DNA of 64,000 nucleotides from Glossina fuscipes (GCF_014805625.2 NW_023998417.1:5420807-5484806); one strand, 5' to 3'. Positions 14,745 through 28,472 are shown, counted from the stretch's first letter. Notes: generated from the letters alone by a model not told the origin. Numbers and translations: made by a program.

Positions 14745-16596
14745 CATATAGAAAAGTGTAAACACTTTGTTGATGACCCCGTTTACTTCTCAGTATACAA
14801 TGTAGATTTTCTTTTTATACAAATAAATATATTTGTCCCCTGTCCACTACTTCCTTCTTTATATATATATACATTTTTTTAAGTGTTGTTTTGTTGAAAA
14901 TTAAACAACTTTCGTCAAGAAGGCAAAACATCTTTCAAATGTGTACAAAAAAAAAAACAAAGGGAAAGAGAAATAGCAAGAAAATATAGAAAACAATTGT
15001 AAAGTGTTCTTAAAAGATTAAGAGAGAGTAAGCAAAAGTTTTTCCGCTTTTGACATCATCAAGTCAGTGATATGTTACTTATGTAGGAAGCTCAAAATTG
15101 TTGCTTGAATTAAATTTGTAACAAATAACTATAAAACTTTGATGATCTCATATTGGTGAGCCATTAAAGAAGGAAAGTTTTCGTTCGTACCCCCGTACAA
15201 TTGGAAGGACGGTATCGAAGTGTCCTATAATTCTTGGAAACGCTCTTTAGAAAAGAGCCAATCCAAATGTAGTTGGGAATGTTTTCCACCTTTTTCTGAA
15301 AAAAGTGATACATGTCTGTCCATCAATACTAATATCTAGAAATATTTTTAATTCAAATTAATTTGGGAAAGTCCGCTTTTTCCATCCCGTCTGTGTCGAT
15401 CAATACTAATATCAAGCAACGTGTCTCGATTTTGGAACGATTTAATAACTCTCATCCGAACGGCGCCTGTGGTTCCAAAAAAAAAAAAGAAAAAAAGTTC
15501 ATTAAGAGGTGTGTTTTTGTCTGACCGGTATAGCTAAGCTGTCTGTCTATACTGTGTGCACTGATCATGTAGCTTAAAGCGATTTGAACAAGACTCTTTT
15601 CAAATTTTTTTTGCACGGCACACATTTTTAATCTTGTCATGATCAGTTTGCTTTCATATAACTTGGTCTCATATATATATATATGATTTCAGGCACATAT
15701 CTAGAACTCGCCCACTCATACGTGCTCAAGCACGTAAAATGAACCTAAAAAATGCACAATATATTTCAATATATTTTCCAAAAATGGTTTTAGTTCTGTC
15801 CGCGTGTATAGCTTTGAAGAAAAAGAAACCAAAAAAGATGATAAAGAAATTTATAGTGTTTTTGGCAATGTGTCTTTAGCATTGTTGTTAGATAAATGGG
15901 GAAACCTTAAATTGATTTTTTATTATATACTTCCATCAATTAAAACACGGGAGAGCATATATCAATGAATAACGAAAAAAATTGAAGACTGCAGGTTGCA
16001 TCTTTGGGTTTGCAAATTAAATAATGAGTGATAAATCATTTAACAGCAAAACATTTAATAGCAAATTAATGCCTTTTTGCTATCTTGGCCCTAGTTCAGA
16101 AGAAAAAAACTGACTATTTGCGATTACGATCATAATTTTCATATTATTTTTCTACGAAGTACGAGAAGACTAATATATAGTCTTCTATATACATATATAT
16201 ATACATATATATATAGATGACGCATTCAAGAATATTTTGATTTTTTAATGAGAAAATTCTTAAATCTCTGCTTTAACATCTCCAGCAACAGTAATCTTTT
16301 ATGAGAGGGATTTCTCACTCATTCATAAATATTTTCATTCCTCAGGTGTTGTGTTTTGCTATATAAAATAAATCAACATTTCTCGAAAGTGTTGTATAAA
16401 TATTTCTCTTAGTTAAAATGCACTTTTTTTTTTTTTTTTATAATGCTGTTATTTTTGTTTTTGTAATTAGGTGTGAAAATCAACACAAACAACAAAATGA
16501 TAATTATTTCAAAGTAATTTAAGTTTATACTGAAACTTTTTAACGAATAACTTTAATAATATTTGGTTTTTTCTTGCATTTTTAATTTTATTTTAG

Positions 16597-16717
16597 CGTG
16601 GAAGCGACGAACTTTTAAGTCAAGCAGCAATTATGGCGCCCGCTTCCGATAATAATAATCAGGATTTAGCCACTAAAAAAGCCAAATTGGAAACCAGTAC
16701 CGTGCTTGGTGGAGTCG
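16597..16717 (+). CDS. heph: heph/PTB coding exon A: N-terminus with nuclear localisation signal (partial CDS)
   Basis: This 121-nt exon lies between a TTTTAG acceptor and a GTAAGT donor. It reads RGSDELLSQAAI, then Met at 16633 and MAPASDNNNQDLATKKAKLE, and ends one base into a Gly codon. RGSDEL matches the KRGSDEL of vertebrate PTBP1, and the KKAK stretch matches the second half of the bipartite nuclear localisation signal known for PTB. In-frame coding before Met 16633 shows that translation in at least some transcripts starts in an upstream exon; the internal Met could serve other isoforms. Residue numbers in the other exon entries count from this Met. PTB proteins bind CU-rich RNA in the nucleus and repress splicing; Drosophila heph is needed in spermatogenesis and in Notch-dependent wing development. 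Confidence 0.9.
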
Positions 16718-16749
16718 GTAAGTCAGTCATTCATTTTATAAATTTTTAT

Positions 16750-16751
<2 letters not shown>

Positions 16752-16791
<40 letters not shown>
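16752..16791 (+). repeat. T40 homopolymer close to the exon A donor
   Basis: An uninterrupted run of 40 T begins 35 nt after the donor of exon A. As RNA it is an oligo-U tract close to a 5' splice site, of the kind bound by U-rich-binding splicing factors such as TIA-1/Rox8. Run length in the assembly may be inexact. Confidence 0.9.
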
Positions 16792-16794
<3 letters not shown>

Positions 16795-17305
16795 CTTACC
16801 TCGTTTGATAGATTGATGTGTGGTTAAGTTACAAGCCAACCACACTTTGGCGCTATATAAAATCGTTATTGTCTACTTACTAACTTTCCCTTATTGCTTT
16901 TACTACATTCGCGCAAACCCTCTCCTGTGTAATGTTTATAGCAATTAAGTAAAATAAAATATTCTAGTTTTTCCCTGCTGTGTTGTTCGTTCTTCTGCTC
17001 TGCGTGAATTTCTTCTTGCCTGCCATATGACTCGCGCTGTCTTTCTTCTAAATCACCTTAAGATTGAATATAAGTGTAGTAACTTTTTCACTAGGTTTGT
17101 AACCTCCAGAAATGGGCATGAAAAGCGCATCAAATACTGTTGGAGGAGAACTACGGCTATTTCTTTACTTTCTTTTTTTTATATCTTAAAGCTTAAAAGT
17201 ATACTAATATTTTAGATTAGTTGCTGCTCTTAAAAGTACGCATGATTAGAATAGGAATAATAAAAAGAAAAAATACAATTTAAAAAGATAGCTAACTCAT
17301 TTTAG

Positions 17306-17351
17306 GGTTGGTGGTCTCCTCCTCCTCCAAGTATCTCAAATTCGCTCCAAG
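17306..17351 (+). other. heph: Candidate alternative (poison) exon, 46 nt
   Basis: An exon-like island lies 588 nt after exon A. It has a GCTAAC branchpoint-like element, a CATTTTAG acceptor and a near-consensus AAG|GTGAGC donor. Read in phase from exon A it is open and encodes roughly G-LVVSSSSKYLKFAP, with a run of TCC codons and GC content above the surrounding intron. Its length is 1 modulo 3, so joining to exon B (which starts GTAAACC) would give AGG-TAA, an immediate stop. It is therefore either a decay-inducing cassette, part of an unusual short isoform, or chance. The acceptor pyrimidine tract is weak. Confidence 0.35.
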
Positions 17352-20300
17352 GTGAGCACAACATAGCTTTCTTAGTTATTTTATAAGTGTTCTTTCTTAT
17401 TTTAATATATTATTTGTTTTCCTAAGTGATTCTTATTTTCTTATTTCTTTCATTTTTTCTTTTTTTTTTTTATTATTCTTTTTCATTTATATAATAACAA
17501 ATTCATATTGTTGTTCTTTTGCAAGTATTTAAGAAGATTTTGTGGTAAGATTAAAATATTTCTGCAAAAACAGATGAATTATTATTTTTTCTTTTATGGG
17601 TTTTTAAGGCATAGAAATTATAAAAAAAAAAAAAAGAAAATTATGCTAAAAGAAATGTTGTTGTTGTAAAACCTTAAAAACTTCTTAATATATTTAAAAC
17701 ATGCAAAGTTTTTAGTAAATAAAAAAAAAAAAAAAAAAAAAAAATGGAATGAATAAATTTTGAAAATATGCTAAAGATACCACACACATCTATGAACGAA
17801 CGAACATATAAATCAACCAAACCAACCAACCGACCAAAATGGCTTAAAAACCGATGAAAAGAAAACTTTGTTTCAATAACACAAACTTTTTGTTATGATT
17901 CCTAATAACCATAAAGTATTACTAATATATGAAAATCATGAGGAGAGAAAAAGCGAAAAAAATAAAAAGAAAACCAAATAAATAATTTTGCGGTCGAGAT
18001 TTTACTAAAAAATTAAAAAACCTCACTTGTTGAAAGAAAGAAAAACTTATTTAAATAAATTTTTGTTGCAAACTTCGGATTATTGTTAGTTGACGAAATC
18101 CGAGAGAAGCATTTTTGCTTTGTAGATTTTCCGCAATTCTTTCATTCAATAATCTCTCGTGTGCATTGAACGGGAAATACTTACGTTATATCGTCTTTTT
18201 CGAAGACGCAACTTTTGTGACCAAATATGTTCACAAAGTAGATAGTAAGACGCAAAAAATATTTTCTAGAACTTACGTCGAACACTTTACGTTTTTAATA
18301 TTTCCTTTTCGAATATCAGTATTCGAGAGGCGCGATAGGTACTTGCATTTTCTTTTTTTAATTCACATGCTTTGTGTCGAAGCCTACTTACTACGGAAAT
18401 GCTTTGCGTTCTGCTTCTAATAAAACATTTTTTTTATATCTGTTTCTTATTCTCTATCTTCGCGTGTTTTCGAGTAAACGTCCCTGGCCATGACCAAATG
18501 TGTAATTAGCGACGTCGCAACATTCCTATATCCTGCATTCGCAAGTTCCTAACTAAATTCATTGGCAAGTTGAAAGAGTTAATATTCAATTATGACAATG
18601 TCTATACCTAGTGGCTAATAGTACTTTATTATTTTGGGTCCGTCCGCCGACCGCTTTTTTCTTTTTTCTTTCCTCTTTTTTTTCCTGATCCTTGATAACT
18701 GGCAGAAATTTGTTTTGCGGTTATTTATGTCATAAATTTTTGAATGCCGAGGTGTATAGGCGACGTTAACTCGTCAAAGAAGCGCACTACTCAATCAAAG
18801 CGAGAGTGAAAATAGCTCTCAAGGTTGGTTTGTGTCTTCATTAAATCCCTTTTGCAAATATACATAAAAAATATAGACTTTGCACGGCGGGCTTTATCTT
18901 CACCGTCACCAAATTAACAATGATCTAAGAGTCTTGCCATGTCCTATCAATTTTTATGTTATTAACTCTCTACCCCATAAAATTGCGTCCAATTGTAAAT
19001 TGGTAAAGTATGTTAAAAAGCTATTTCATGCTTTCCATAACTAGAACAAAACGCAACGACTGTTCTCCTCCGGCCAAAAAAAGAGCAAAAAAGAAAAAAA
19101 AAATGCCAAAACCTTAAAAATATATTTGCTTTTCAGTAAAGTAAAGCCAAACGTTATGATTATGAAAAAAGCCCTAATTAATTGATTTTTCCGCCTCCGC
19201 TGCCTGAATGTCACGCATGTAATACAAATGAATCACTTTTCCTGTTTTATTTATTTTTTTTTTTTTTTTCTTGTTTCTCTTTCTTTACATTTTCAATCAC
19301 TTTTATATGCGCAACGATTACAAAGCTAAACAATTTTTAATAAGCATTAAATATTCAAAGATGGCCAACTAAATGACTAAATCAATGAAATAATTTGAGG
19401 CGAGGTCTACGTTTAATTGGTGCTTGCCCTTTTCTCCTCCCCCATCAGCGAAACGATTTTATGATGGAATTTTCAGTATGCCTTGCTCTAAGGATAATAT
19501 AATTATATATACAAGTAGCGGATTGAGGGCAAAAAAAAAAAAAAAACAAAAAAACAAAGAAAAAACAATGTTGTTTACTTACAGAAAGTAAAACAAATGA
19601 GTAAAATTGGTTTAGGGTTTGATTTAACTATGAGTTTTTCTCTAAATAACTTTCCTTCGGAGTTGACAAATAGCGTTTTTTAGCTATTAAAAAATTGTTT
19701 TATTATATTTAAAATATTTTTTCTGCTCAGGGAATAACTGTCATATATTTTCTCGGTTGAATCCCAGGTTTGTCATATCCGTTGTGTAATAATGAAAATA
19801 GGCCTCAGCTGTTCGTAATTCTCATTGTCGCCAAGAGAGATAGAAAATTGGGGCATGATGACAACTTGCGGTGAAGTATCTTTCTTTTTTATTGTTTGCC
19901 ACTAGTGGTGATATGCAACCCACACACACAGACCAATTAATAACAATTTAGTCTGAAACTCTTGAAATATGATATTCCACTACGGAGAATATTAAACAAA
20001 CCAGTGATGAAAAAATTGTATTGTGGTCTGCCCGCAATAGACGATAAAGTACTTATAATGTGATCCTTATAAAGATCCTACAATATTTCCTAGGATCATC
20101 TAAATACCCCAATAGTGATGTGATTACCGTTAGCAAAATATTTTCAAGGTTTTTAACGGTTCTTACGATGCGATGCCAATAATATTATCCCTTTACTTCT
20201 CTTACCTTCTTATGATCTTTTTACCCTCATATCCTCTTAATTTTATAATAATGTTGCAATTTTAAAGGAGAGTTTGAGTTGGCTTTTTTACTGGGTTTAT

Positions 20301-21128
20301 TGCTCCTGGGAAAATTGTTGCAAACTTTGCAAAGGAACGGCAATGTTTGTGGGAGACTGTCGCGCGTCCACTTTCGTTTGTGGTGAAAACCCGCGAGCTA
20401 ATACTTTCTTTTTTTATATGTAAATTAAAAATGTGCACCAATGCAAGCTGATAGATAAACACCACGACATACATACAGATAATTTTATACCCGTCACCAA
20501 AAGAAATGCCTGTCCAATGTATGTCGTAGAAATTTTCCCGATCGCAAAAGAAAAACATCGGTTTCAAGTTCGGCAAAAGCGTTACATACATACTGAGGCG
20601 AGATGAGTCAAAGGAAACGGCCACAAGTATAATAAAAGATGGGAACGACTGTTTTAAAAAAAAAAAAAAAAAAAAAGCGATAAAAATTTCTATGAGTGCA
20701 CAGAAGGGTCGTTGCCAAATAATCGGCCAAAGTCGAATGAATTAATTACTCGCAAATAAGCTTCCAAGGATATTCTTAAATAAGTTTCCTGTTAGGTTGC
20801 TAGCCGGTTGAGCCTAACGACCGAAATTACGCACGAAAGGTATTACAACGCTTAGATCTAGATTGGATTTAAAAAGTGATGTAACCCACGCCTTGAATAA
20901 GATTTTAGTATATGTTCGTCTATGCTACTATATAGTATAAATAAAATTTCAGATACCTTTCTTCTTCTGTCTCTCACCGTCAATTATGAAAGGCCGCAAA
21001 CTGATTATAACGTCAGTTAAGCTATTAAAGGTGCAATTAATTGATTGGATTCGATTTTTATTATAACATTTCGTTTAAATATGTGGATTAGATAACAACA
21101 ACGTCTTTGGTATTAGGGGTGAAAGAGG

Positions 21129-21160
<32 letters not shown>
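21129..21160 (+). repeat. (GACA)8 microsatellite, probably inside an old interspersed repeat
   Basis: Eight perfect GACA units are followed by CAGACATGATTTAG. The reverse complement resembles the CATGTCTGTCCGTCTG block at 41.17 kb, so the array probably expanded from a minus-strand copy of that repeat family. Confidence 0.7.
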
Positions 21161-23538
21161 TGATTTAGCAAAAGCATTATGACTTTTATTCCCATCTGCG
21201 TTACGTTTACAGTTTTACAATTTCATTTGCGGTGCTGTCATGTGGCACAACAGCCGATTCTCACACTCTTTGTGTGAGTATTTTTTAATTTCACCTGCGG
21301 TCGTTTGCTTACAATGACTGGTGTGCTTTTGCCATATTACGCTCCATGCCTTTATTTTTTTTTATTTTTTTATTTATTTTTTTTTTCTATTTATTATTGT
21401 GTCCCACTCAATGCTCCACGGAATTGATGGAAATTGTAAGAGTGTCTTTGTTTGTGTGTTCCTATGAGTTTTTGTAACCGCAAAACATAATATTTATTTA
21501 TTACTTTACAAAGGACTTTTCTATTAATTAAAAAGCAACAAACTACTGTTGCTGCTATTGCTATACATTTGGTGTCCTGTGTAGTACGTAACTCGTTTTT
21601 CCATTCCTGCTAACATTTGGTCATTTGTTTGGTTGGTTGAATGTTTCGTTATGCATACTTGTTTTATTCCATCCATAGTCCATTCTATTCTTTCCAATCT
21701 GGTATGGTCTGGTCGTTTGTTACTATAAAAATATCATTGCTAAGAATGTTTTATGCTCTTTTTCTCGTTTGTTCGATTAACAAATACTTTACTTATTGGT
21801 AACGAAAAAAAAAAGAGATTTGTTCCTACTTCCTAGCCACTTCTATCACAAACATGCTGTAAGCATTATCACGAATGAAAGGCAGTTTTGCTCGCCTTAG
21901 CGACGCCCGATACTGATACGGCAAAGCATTTTTTATTACATATCTACAGACTTTCCACTCGTCTCACTGTTCTGGTTCTGTCTATGTCTATGGTTCTCTT
22001 TAGATATTGATTGCGGACTCTCGCAATAACGAGCAGATAAGCAGTTTACTGCCGTCAATAAATTCCGGGTTTTTTTTTTTTTTTTTACAATCATATGAGA
22101 GATCTTTTCATCGTAAAATTGCTGTCGAGTAACAGATTACAGTCGAGCTTGCTCGACGTCGGTCCGATTATACTAAAAATGAATGAGCGGTCACAAATTC
22201 GAAAATTCGCCCAAATATATAGACCGACGCACGGCCAAGTTATGCGCATTTTGATTTTGATCGAAAATTATTTGCGCCTTTTTATCCAAAGCATGGGAAA
22301 TATAAGCAAAAATATTTGGGAGTCAAATGCAAAGTGCAACTAAATATACCTTCGTTATCCCGTTCATGTTTTTAAAGTAAGCATAGAATACCACTACGGA
22401 CTAGTTTAATTCCATTACCTTACGGTGCAAGTCTACATTCTTTACTACATGATAGGTACACAAGTGAATTTATCGATTATAACCGTTTGCTTAGGTGAGA
22501 TAAAGTCTTCAATTGGTATTGGTATTGATATTGTATGCAATGCAGTAGTAGTGCATTTACAGTCAACCGTAGCATTATACTACACTAGCACGGAAAAGAG
22601 TTCAACGTTCCGTTTCCTATAGCAGGTCCCAGTTTATAGAGTTTAACATGATTTAATGGCGGTTATGCTCAATCATTTCTCGTATGCTTTAATAAAAGAA
22701 AACATTTACTCGGTTGTGTGCATAAAACTCTAGTTATTGTAATTGATCGAATGTGTGAATTGAGCTTTCCATTATTTTACCATCAGCAGTTATGAATTTT
22801 AATTTACTGATTTATATCACAATTAAACATCGTTGCATACTAATTAAGCGATAAAATATTATCTCTAAGCTTTGCCTGGCTTAGTGCAACGTCGTTAATG
22901 GACTTTTTTGGACAGTTTTGTTATTTTCCTTTCCTATGTTTTTTTAATCATGTCTTTGATGGTCTTATTCCCTTAGCCAACTTAGTCGTTCCCTTCTCAT
23001 AGTTAACTATAAAATTAATGTTTACTCGCAGTAGCGGTAAGCAACAGTAGGATCGATGTACTCGATTGCGATACGGAAACCGCAATCAGCACATAAGCTG
23101 GTCTTCATCTTGATAAGATTTAAATAGAAAGCTGATTCTAACCCTACCAGTGACGCTTTTAATCGGCTCTGTCCGATAATCGTTATCGATTTCGTTCCTT
23201 AAATGTAGAGATTTGGTAACTTTTTTCCATTCAATTCATAAGCCTGGCTCTTTACATTTTCACTCATCGTATTTTGTTGCTTTAAAAAAAGTTTTTGCTA
23301 TAGTACCGTCTCAATTGGGTCAAAAGATTTTAAGAAAAGATGTAAATCTACAAAATAGGACAAAGAAATCTCAACGTAGAACACCAAAAGTTCTGCTACT
23401 ATGAACCAATTGAAAATTGCTCTGTTAAAGAAGGGATTGTGATTGGTTAGCAACAATGTACCAGTTAAGAGGAAAGAACCCCGGTTATGTGAAAAAAAGT
23501 GTATTAGTACTTGTGGTCAAAGAAGAATTTTTTTTTTT

Positions 23539-23813
23539 TTGCTCAATGTGGGGCCTATAGAAAAGAACGTCACTTCGCACTCATAGATTACTCATTTTAA
23601 CGGTAACTATCAGGGTCCACATTGGAGTTCCCCATCTCGTAGCCAGTAACGCCAAGTATTTTTCTTAAATAACTAGTGACTTTTTCACGTTTGCTCAATG
23701 TGGGGCCGATAGAAAACAACGTCACTTCGCACTCATAGATTACTCATTTTAACGGTAACTATCAGGGTCCACACTGGAGTGTTCCCCATCTCGTAGCCAG
23801 TAACGCCAAGTAT
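23539..23813 (+). repeat. Tandem duplication of a ~120 bp unit
   Basis: Copy 1 is about 23539-23659 and copy 2 about 23691-23813, an offset of 152-154 bp with about 31 bp of unrelated sequence between them. The copies run from TGCTCAATGTGGGGC to ACGCCAAGTAT and differ at only three or four bases plus a 2-nt insertion, which implies a recent event. Neither copy is coding. Confidence 0.9.
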
Positions 23814-26800
23814 GACCCTACATACGTGTCATCTTCCGTTTTGATACCTATTTCTATTAAGGGCTAAGTAACAAAGCATCTAAGCAGACGCGTAGCTCTC
23901 ATTTGAATTTCACCTACGTTGTGAACGTGTACCCAAAATATTTGGTTTCAAGTCTCACTTTCAACTTCCGTGAAGTACTCTAATAACGAACTGCCTGCTG
24001 CCACCTGACAAAAAGGGAAGTAAAGCTATTGTAACCGATTTCAATGAATGGTTTTCTCTTTATTTGCATTAGTTCTGTCACTATTTTCCTTTTGCTATAA
24101 AAAAAAAGAAAAAGAAAAGCAGACTGAGCTCTCCTCGTAAAACCAAACAAATTTGTTGCGGGTTCCTTTTATTGACCGTCAGTTACGTGTTGATATTTTT
24201 CCTTTTTCATCATGCAATTGAAGCACCAATATAACGCAATCATTGCTCAAACGATATACAACAATAGCTTTAAAATATGTCCCCCGTATGTCGTTCATAT
24301 ATCGTCGGTATATCCTTGAAGCGCGCGCACATATGAAAATTATGTGCTGGCTGCACATGACAACAAATTGTCAACATGTGTTGTGGCCACTTCTGTAAAT
24401 ACAACTTTTGAATTTTACAAGTAACCCGAACGACGAGGTTCCCGCAAAAAAAAAAAAAACTAAAAATCGACAAACAACGAGCCCAAACACCAACCAACCA
24501 TATATAAGTGTGCATACAGTTCTTGTTACCCTCGTATTTTTACAGAGTTTACTACAACAACACTGCCGAAGCCAATATGTGTGTATATAAAAAGTTTTTG
24601 ACGACATGCAACAAATTTCATTTTAATGTAATAAAAATGTTTGTCTACAGGAACACAGCGTTACGCACGCACACACAAATGATGTGCGTATGCAGTTTGC
24701 ATGGTATCAACATATTGCTGCAATTCATACAAAATTTACTTAACGCTCTTGTGTATTCTGTGGCATGTATTTGTGTTGTGTGTTGCATTTACACAATGCA
24801 ACACATTGTGGTTTTTTGAAAAAAGTGAAAAAAAAAAAAACCAACATAAAAAAAAAACGATAAGCACAAAAACATTTGCTTTATTGCCATATGTGGGTAT
24901 TTGTTGAACGATTTTTTTGCTGCCCTCACATAATCACTGTTGTTTTTCATGGCTTTAGCTTTCGTTGGTGGTTGGTGGTTGTTGGTTGTTGGTGTTGGTG
25001 TTGGTTGTTTGTTTAGTGGCCGATTTCGGGTTTAAAATGTTTGTGTGTTTATTGTTGTCTTGCAATCCAAAATACATATTAAACAAAACAGATTTTTTTT
25101 TTGTTTTTTTTTTTTTTTATATACCTTGAGTTAGCATCATTAACAACAATATCACTGCTCGACTATGTTTTATTAATTAATTATAAATTTGGAGTCAAGT
25201 GAGCATATTTAGTATTGGAATCCAAATTGTGGCTTTCTCCGCAGCAAAGTTATATTTAACAGACTAATGGGAGACTCTTCGATGCTTCATGAAATAGTAG
25301 ACCGACCATCGCTAACAAAAATTTATAGCATTTTTTGATTTCGTGTTACCAGAGGATAAACATCAGCAGCTTTTACAAAACCTATGCATAAATTTCTCAT
25401 TCATTTCTCTCAATGTTAAGTTCACTAGTTATTCCTTCTGCGTCAGCGTCTCAATAGCACGTTAATCGTAACTGCATCCTTAGAAGAAAGGAAAATGTGT
25501 TCTGTGTATTGACTGGATTTCAATTTAATTACAATCGACCACATGATCTTCTGTCACGCGAAATATGTTAATTCCAGAACTGGAATCTTACAAAAGTTTA
25601 TATTGTCGAATCGATTTCGTCATATGCATGCATTTATGAATGCATTTAATATCCGATAAACGTAGGTCACAAGATTCGGAATCTGGTCGATCATTATCAG
25701 ACTGTCTTCAGGGATAGTGGGATCAATGCGAAAAAATCGACAACTCTTCATGTCCTTCTCACCATGAGAAGTACATATTAACGATCTTTGTGCTCGAAAT
25801 CTCAACGTACGCAGTCAATGGCCCAAATATTTTAAAAAGGCCAAAAATGTCCGATATCCCCATTAGCTAAATTGTCGGCCAAATATTTGAACACGATTAG
25901 CATGTGTGAGTCGAAATTGTCAGATTTTGCCTGAAAACCCTCGACTACGTGCAACGACGAGCATTAGTAAAAATTTACGGTAGACAAGAGTGCGTCAAAG
26001 ATACTTGGTGCCCTTTAAGCATTATTATAAGTAGTTGTGCTTGCCTGATAATGATATCCATCCGGGACAAGTATTTCACAATCACGTCCCTTAAGAAAAC
26101 TACCCGACTTTCCCAGCCATGCTGCAGTTTTCAGCATGACGCGCAAGTAAGCTACCGCGGCTCGATTTTCTTTAATCGCAGCGACCGTATTAGGAGAAGG
26201 CAACTGCTTTCCTGCTGCTCAGGAAGTTTTCAATTTCAACTCCAACGCACGTAAATACCTTCTTCTTGCATACATCTTAGAATTCTTTTTCGTCATAGCC
26301 GTGCCCGGGTCTATAGATTTTGCGTTCCTTTTAACAAATGGTGACTAATCGAAACGTTGCAATCATTTTCTTAAGGAAAACTTGCACTGGAGACCATTCT
26401 AACTTCAATTGAGAGGAGAACCTATTACACGAAAAATTTAGGATGACGTTGTACATATGTATACCGATGGAAACTTACAACAACTTCTTCAGTGATTAAT
26501 TCATACGCCATGAGAAACTTCTAAAGTAACTCATACGCCATCTTGCATTTGTTATCCTAATTTTTATAAGACATAAGAAGAATTCTCATTACTAGATAGT
26601 GTTGCTGTGTTGGTTGCGTTGGGTATCAAAAATTCGTCCTAAAGTAAAACTGCTTATAATCCCGTAAAACCATTCATTTTTTTTTTGTTTTAATGCTTTT
26701 CCTATCAATTACCTTTACTTTGACATGGACAGCAATACTAACGATAATGATGATCATTAAAAGAAACGTTGTCTTCTACTTGTTTATTGTTACTTAATGT

Positions 26801-27652
26801 AATGGTCAATAAAAATGGAAAGAGAGCAACCCAAGCTATTAATTTTTTTTTTTTTTTTTTTTTGTTTGCTTCTTTTGTTGTCATGGCTTTTGATATTGTC
26901 GATGGTTTGGTGGTTTTGATGGTCTGATGGTCATAAATTTAAATTATACGCTACTGGATCAATATTGTCTGTAATGAATCCAGCTTAACTTATAATAAAG
27001 AAAAAAAAAATAATAAAAATAAAGACTTATCTCTTTGCGCAAATTAATGATAATAAACAAGAAATAATCTTATTAAATATATAAGTTTGTGTAGTTATGT
27101 AGATGTGTGTAAGTCAATTTGCTAGTAAATACGTTTCTTATTACGTAACAGATAAATAACTGTAAGTTACACATGAGAATATATACGTAATTGATTTTGT
27201 AAACATGTCAGCGTAAAAGTCCATGTAATAAATTTTCTAAAAAATATTGAGCGTTAATAGTGCATACAGTTTTCCTTCCAAATTCAAGCGTACACGACTT
27301 ATGAAGGCTTAATACTTTTTAGGTTGTTTAATAAATGCACGCAAGCAAGCAAGCCTGTGCAAGTGTAGCGAAGCGTATGATTGTCATTTAATGCAAGTTG
27401 CGATAATAGATGAATATGTAAATGCAGTTATATATATTATATACAGGTATGCGTAAATAAGTTCGTGTAGGCGAGTTGAAATTTTCATTTTTTCTTTTTT
27501 TTTTTTTCTTTTTTTTGCTTCTCGTAATATTTATATTTAATATATGCAAATTGATTAAATATTTTATAAACAACAAAGCAAACAACAACAGCAGCAGCAA
27601 CAGCATCAATAAATAAATTTTAAATTCAATTGAGCAAAAACTCTTTGTTTCC

Positions 27653-27660
<8 letters not shown>

Positions 27661-27698
<38 letters not shown>
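27661..27698 (+). repeat. (CT)19 pyrimidine repeat
   Basis: A pure CT dinucleotide array on the sense strand of heph, with flanking CTATCTCT units on both sides. In the pre-mRNA it is a CUCUCU array, the preferred PTB-binding motif. Confidence 0.9.
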
Positions 27699-27702
<4 letters not shown>

Positions 27703-27853
27703 ATATCTCTATCTCTCTTGTGGGGTTTATGTGTGCGATGCGTTCATATTACTAAAAGAACCAGGTGTATAAAGCAAACGAGTATACGCGCAACATGCTG
27801 CTGCATTCCCGGATTAATAAACAATTTGTGCCTATAAATAAGCTCGTCTATGT

Positions 27854-27857
<4 letters not shown>

Positions 27858-27890
<33 letters not shown>
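27858..27890. repeat. (TA)n microsatellite
   Basis: Perfect alternating TA run of about 33 nt. Confidence 0.9.
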
Positions 27891-27893
<3 letters not shown>

Positions 27894-28044
27894 GGAGATG
27901 TCTGTATTATGTTTTGTACCTGAACGACTCCACTATGCGCTTTTGTAAGCCAACTTTTCACACACATACCCCAATTTATGCACGGACTAACAACGCATAT
28001 GTTGGCGGCGTATCAATAGAATTCTGTACATAAAAATTGAGAAG

Positions 28045-28077
<33 letters not shown>

Positions 28078-28222
28078 AATAGCATAGAAAAGGCATAAAC
28101 GTAACAATGCATCGAATACCGCACATATTCGTTTACACAAACTTTTGTTATTTCGTTATATAAACAAGAAAAAAGGAAAAAGAAAAAAACACATTTGAAA
28201 AAAAAAAAAAAAAAAAAAAAAA
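28045..28222 (+). repeat. Two long A homopolymers
   Basis: A32 at 28045-28076 and about A25 at 28198-28222. No retroposon-like sequence was recognised upstream of either, so they are annotated only as simple repeats. Confidence 0.85.
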
Positions 28223-28472
28223 TTAAAAGTTGAATATAATGAAAATTAAACGGTTTTTACAGTCAACCAAACCGTTCTGTCGTTTTTGTTGCTCCTGTCG
28301 ATGCCGTTGTAAAATACAAACAAATTTTATGCAAATTCATAAAATAATCGCACATTGTGTAATTAAAAATTCCATTTATTTATAAATGGAAGTGCGTATA
28401 ATATGTACATGATGTGTGCATATGTGTGTGCGCGTTGTGTTGTGCACTTTAGTTTTGCGCGCGTATATATGT

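Larger units (their letters stand above)
1..16596 (+). other. heph: Non-coding DNA upstream of first recognised heph exon (probable intron)
   Basis: No open reading frame here resembles a known protein. The frames of 60-180 codons are low-complexity translations of poly-T, (GT)n, (TA)n and similar tracts. The DNA is AT-rich with many microsatellites and one 10-N gap. It is inferred to be an intron or 5' region of heph because the exon at 16597 begins behind a splice acceptor in mid-protein, so at least one further 5' exon must exist. I could not find that exon here; it may be short, or lie outside the window. Confidence 0.6.

Noticed and set aside
20262..20624. 120-codon minus-strand frame
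   Set aside because: No recognisable domain; composition fits intronic sequence with a repeat fragment.
25949..26254. Overlapping plus and minus frames near 26 kb with less AT-rich composition
   Set aside because: Could be an old transposon piece, but I recognised no motif in any frame.
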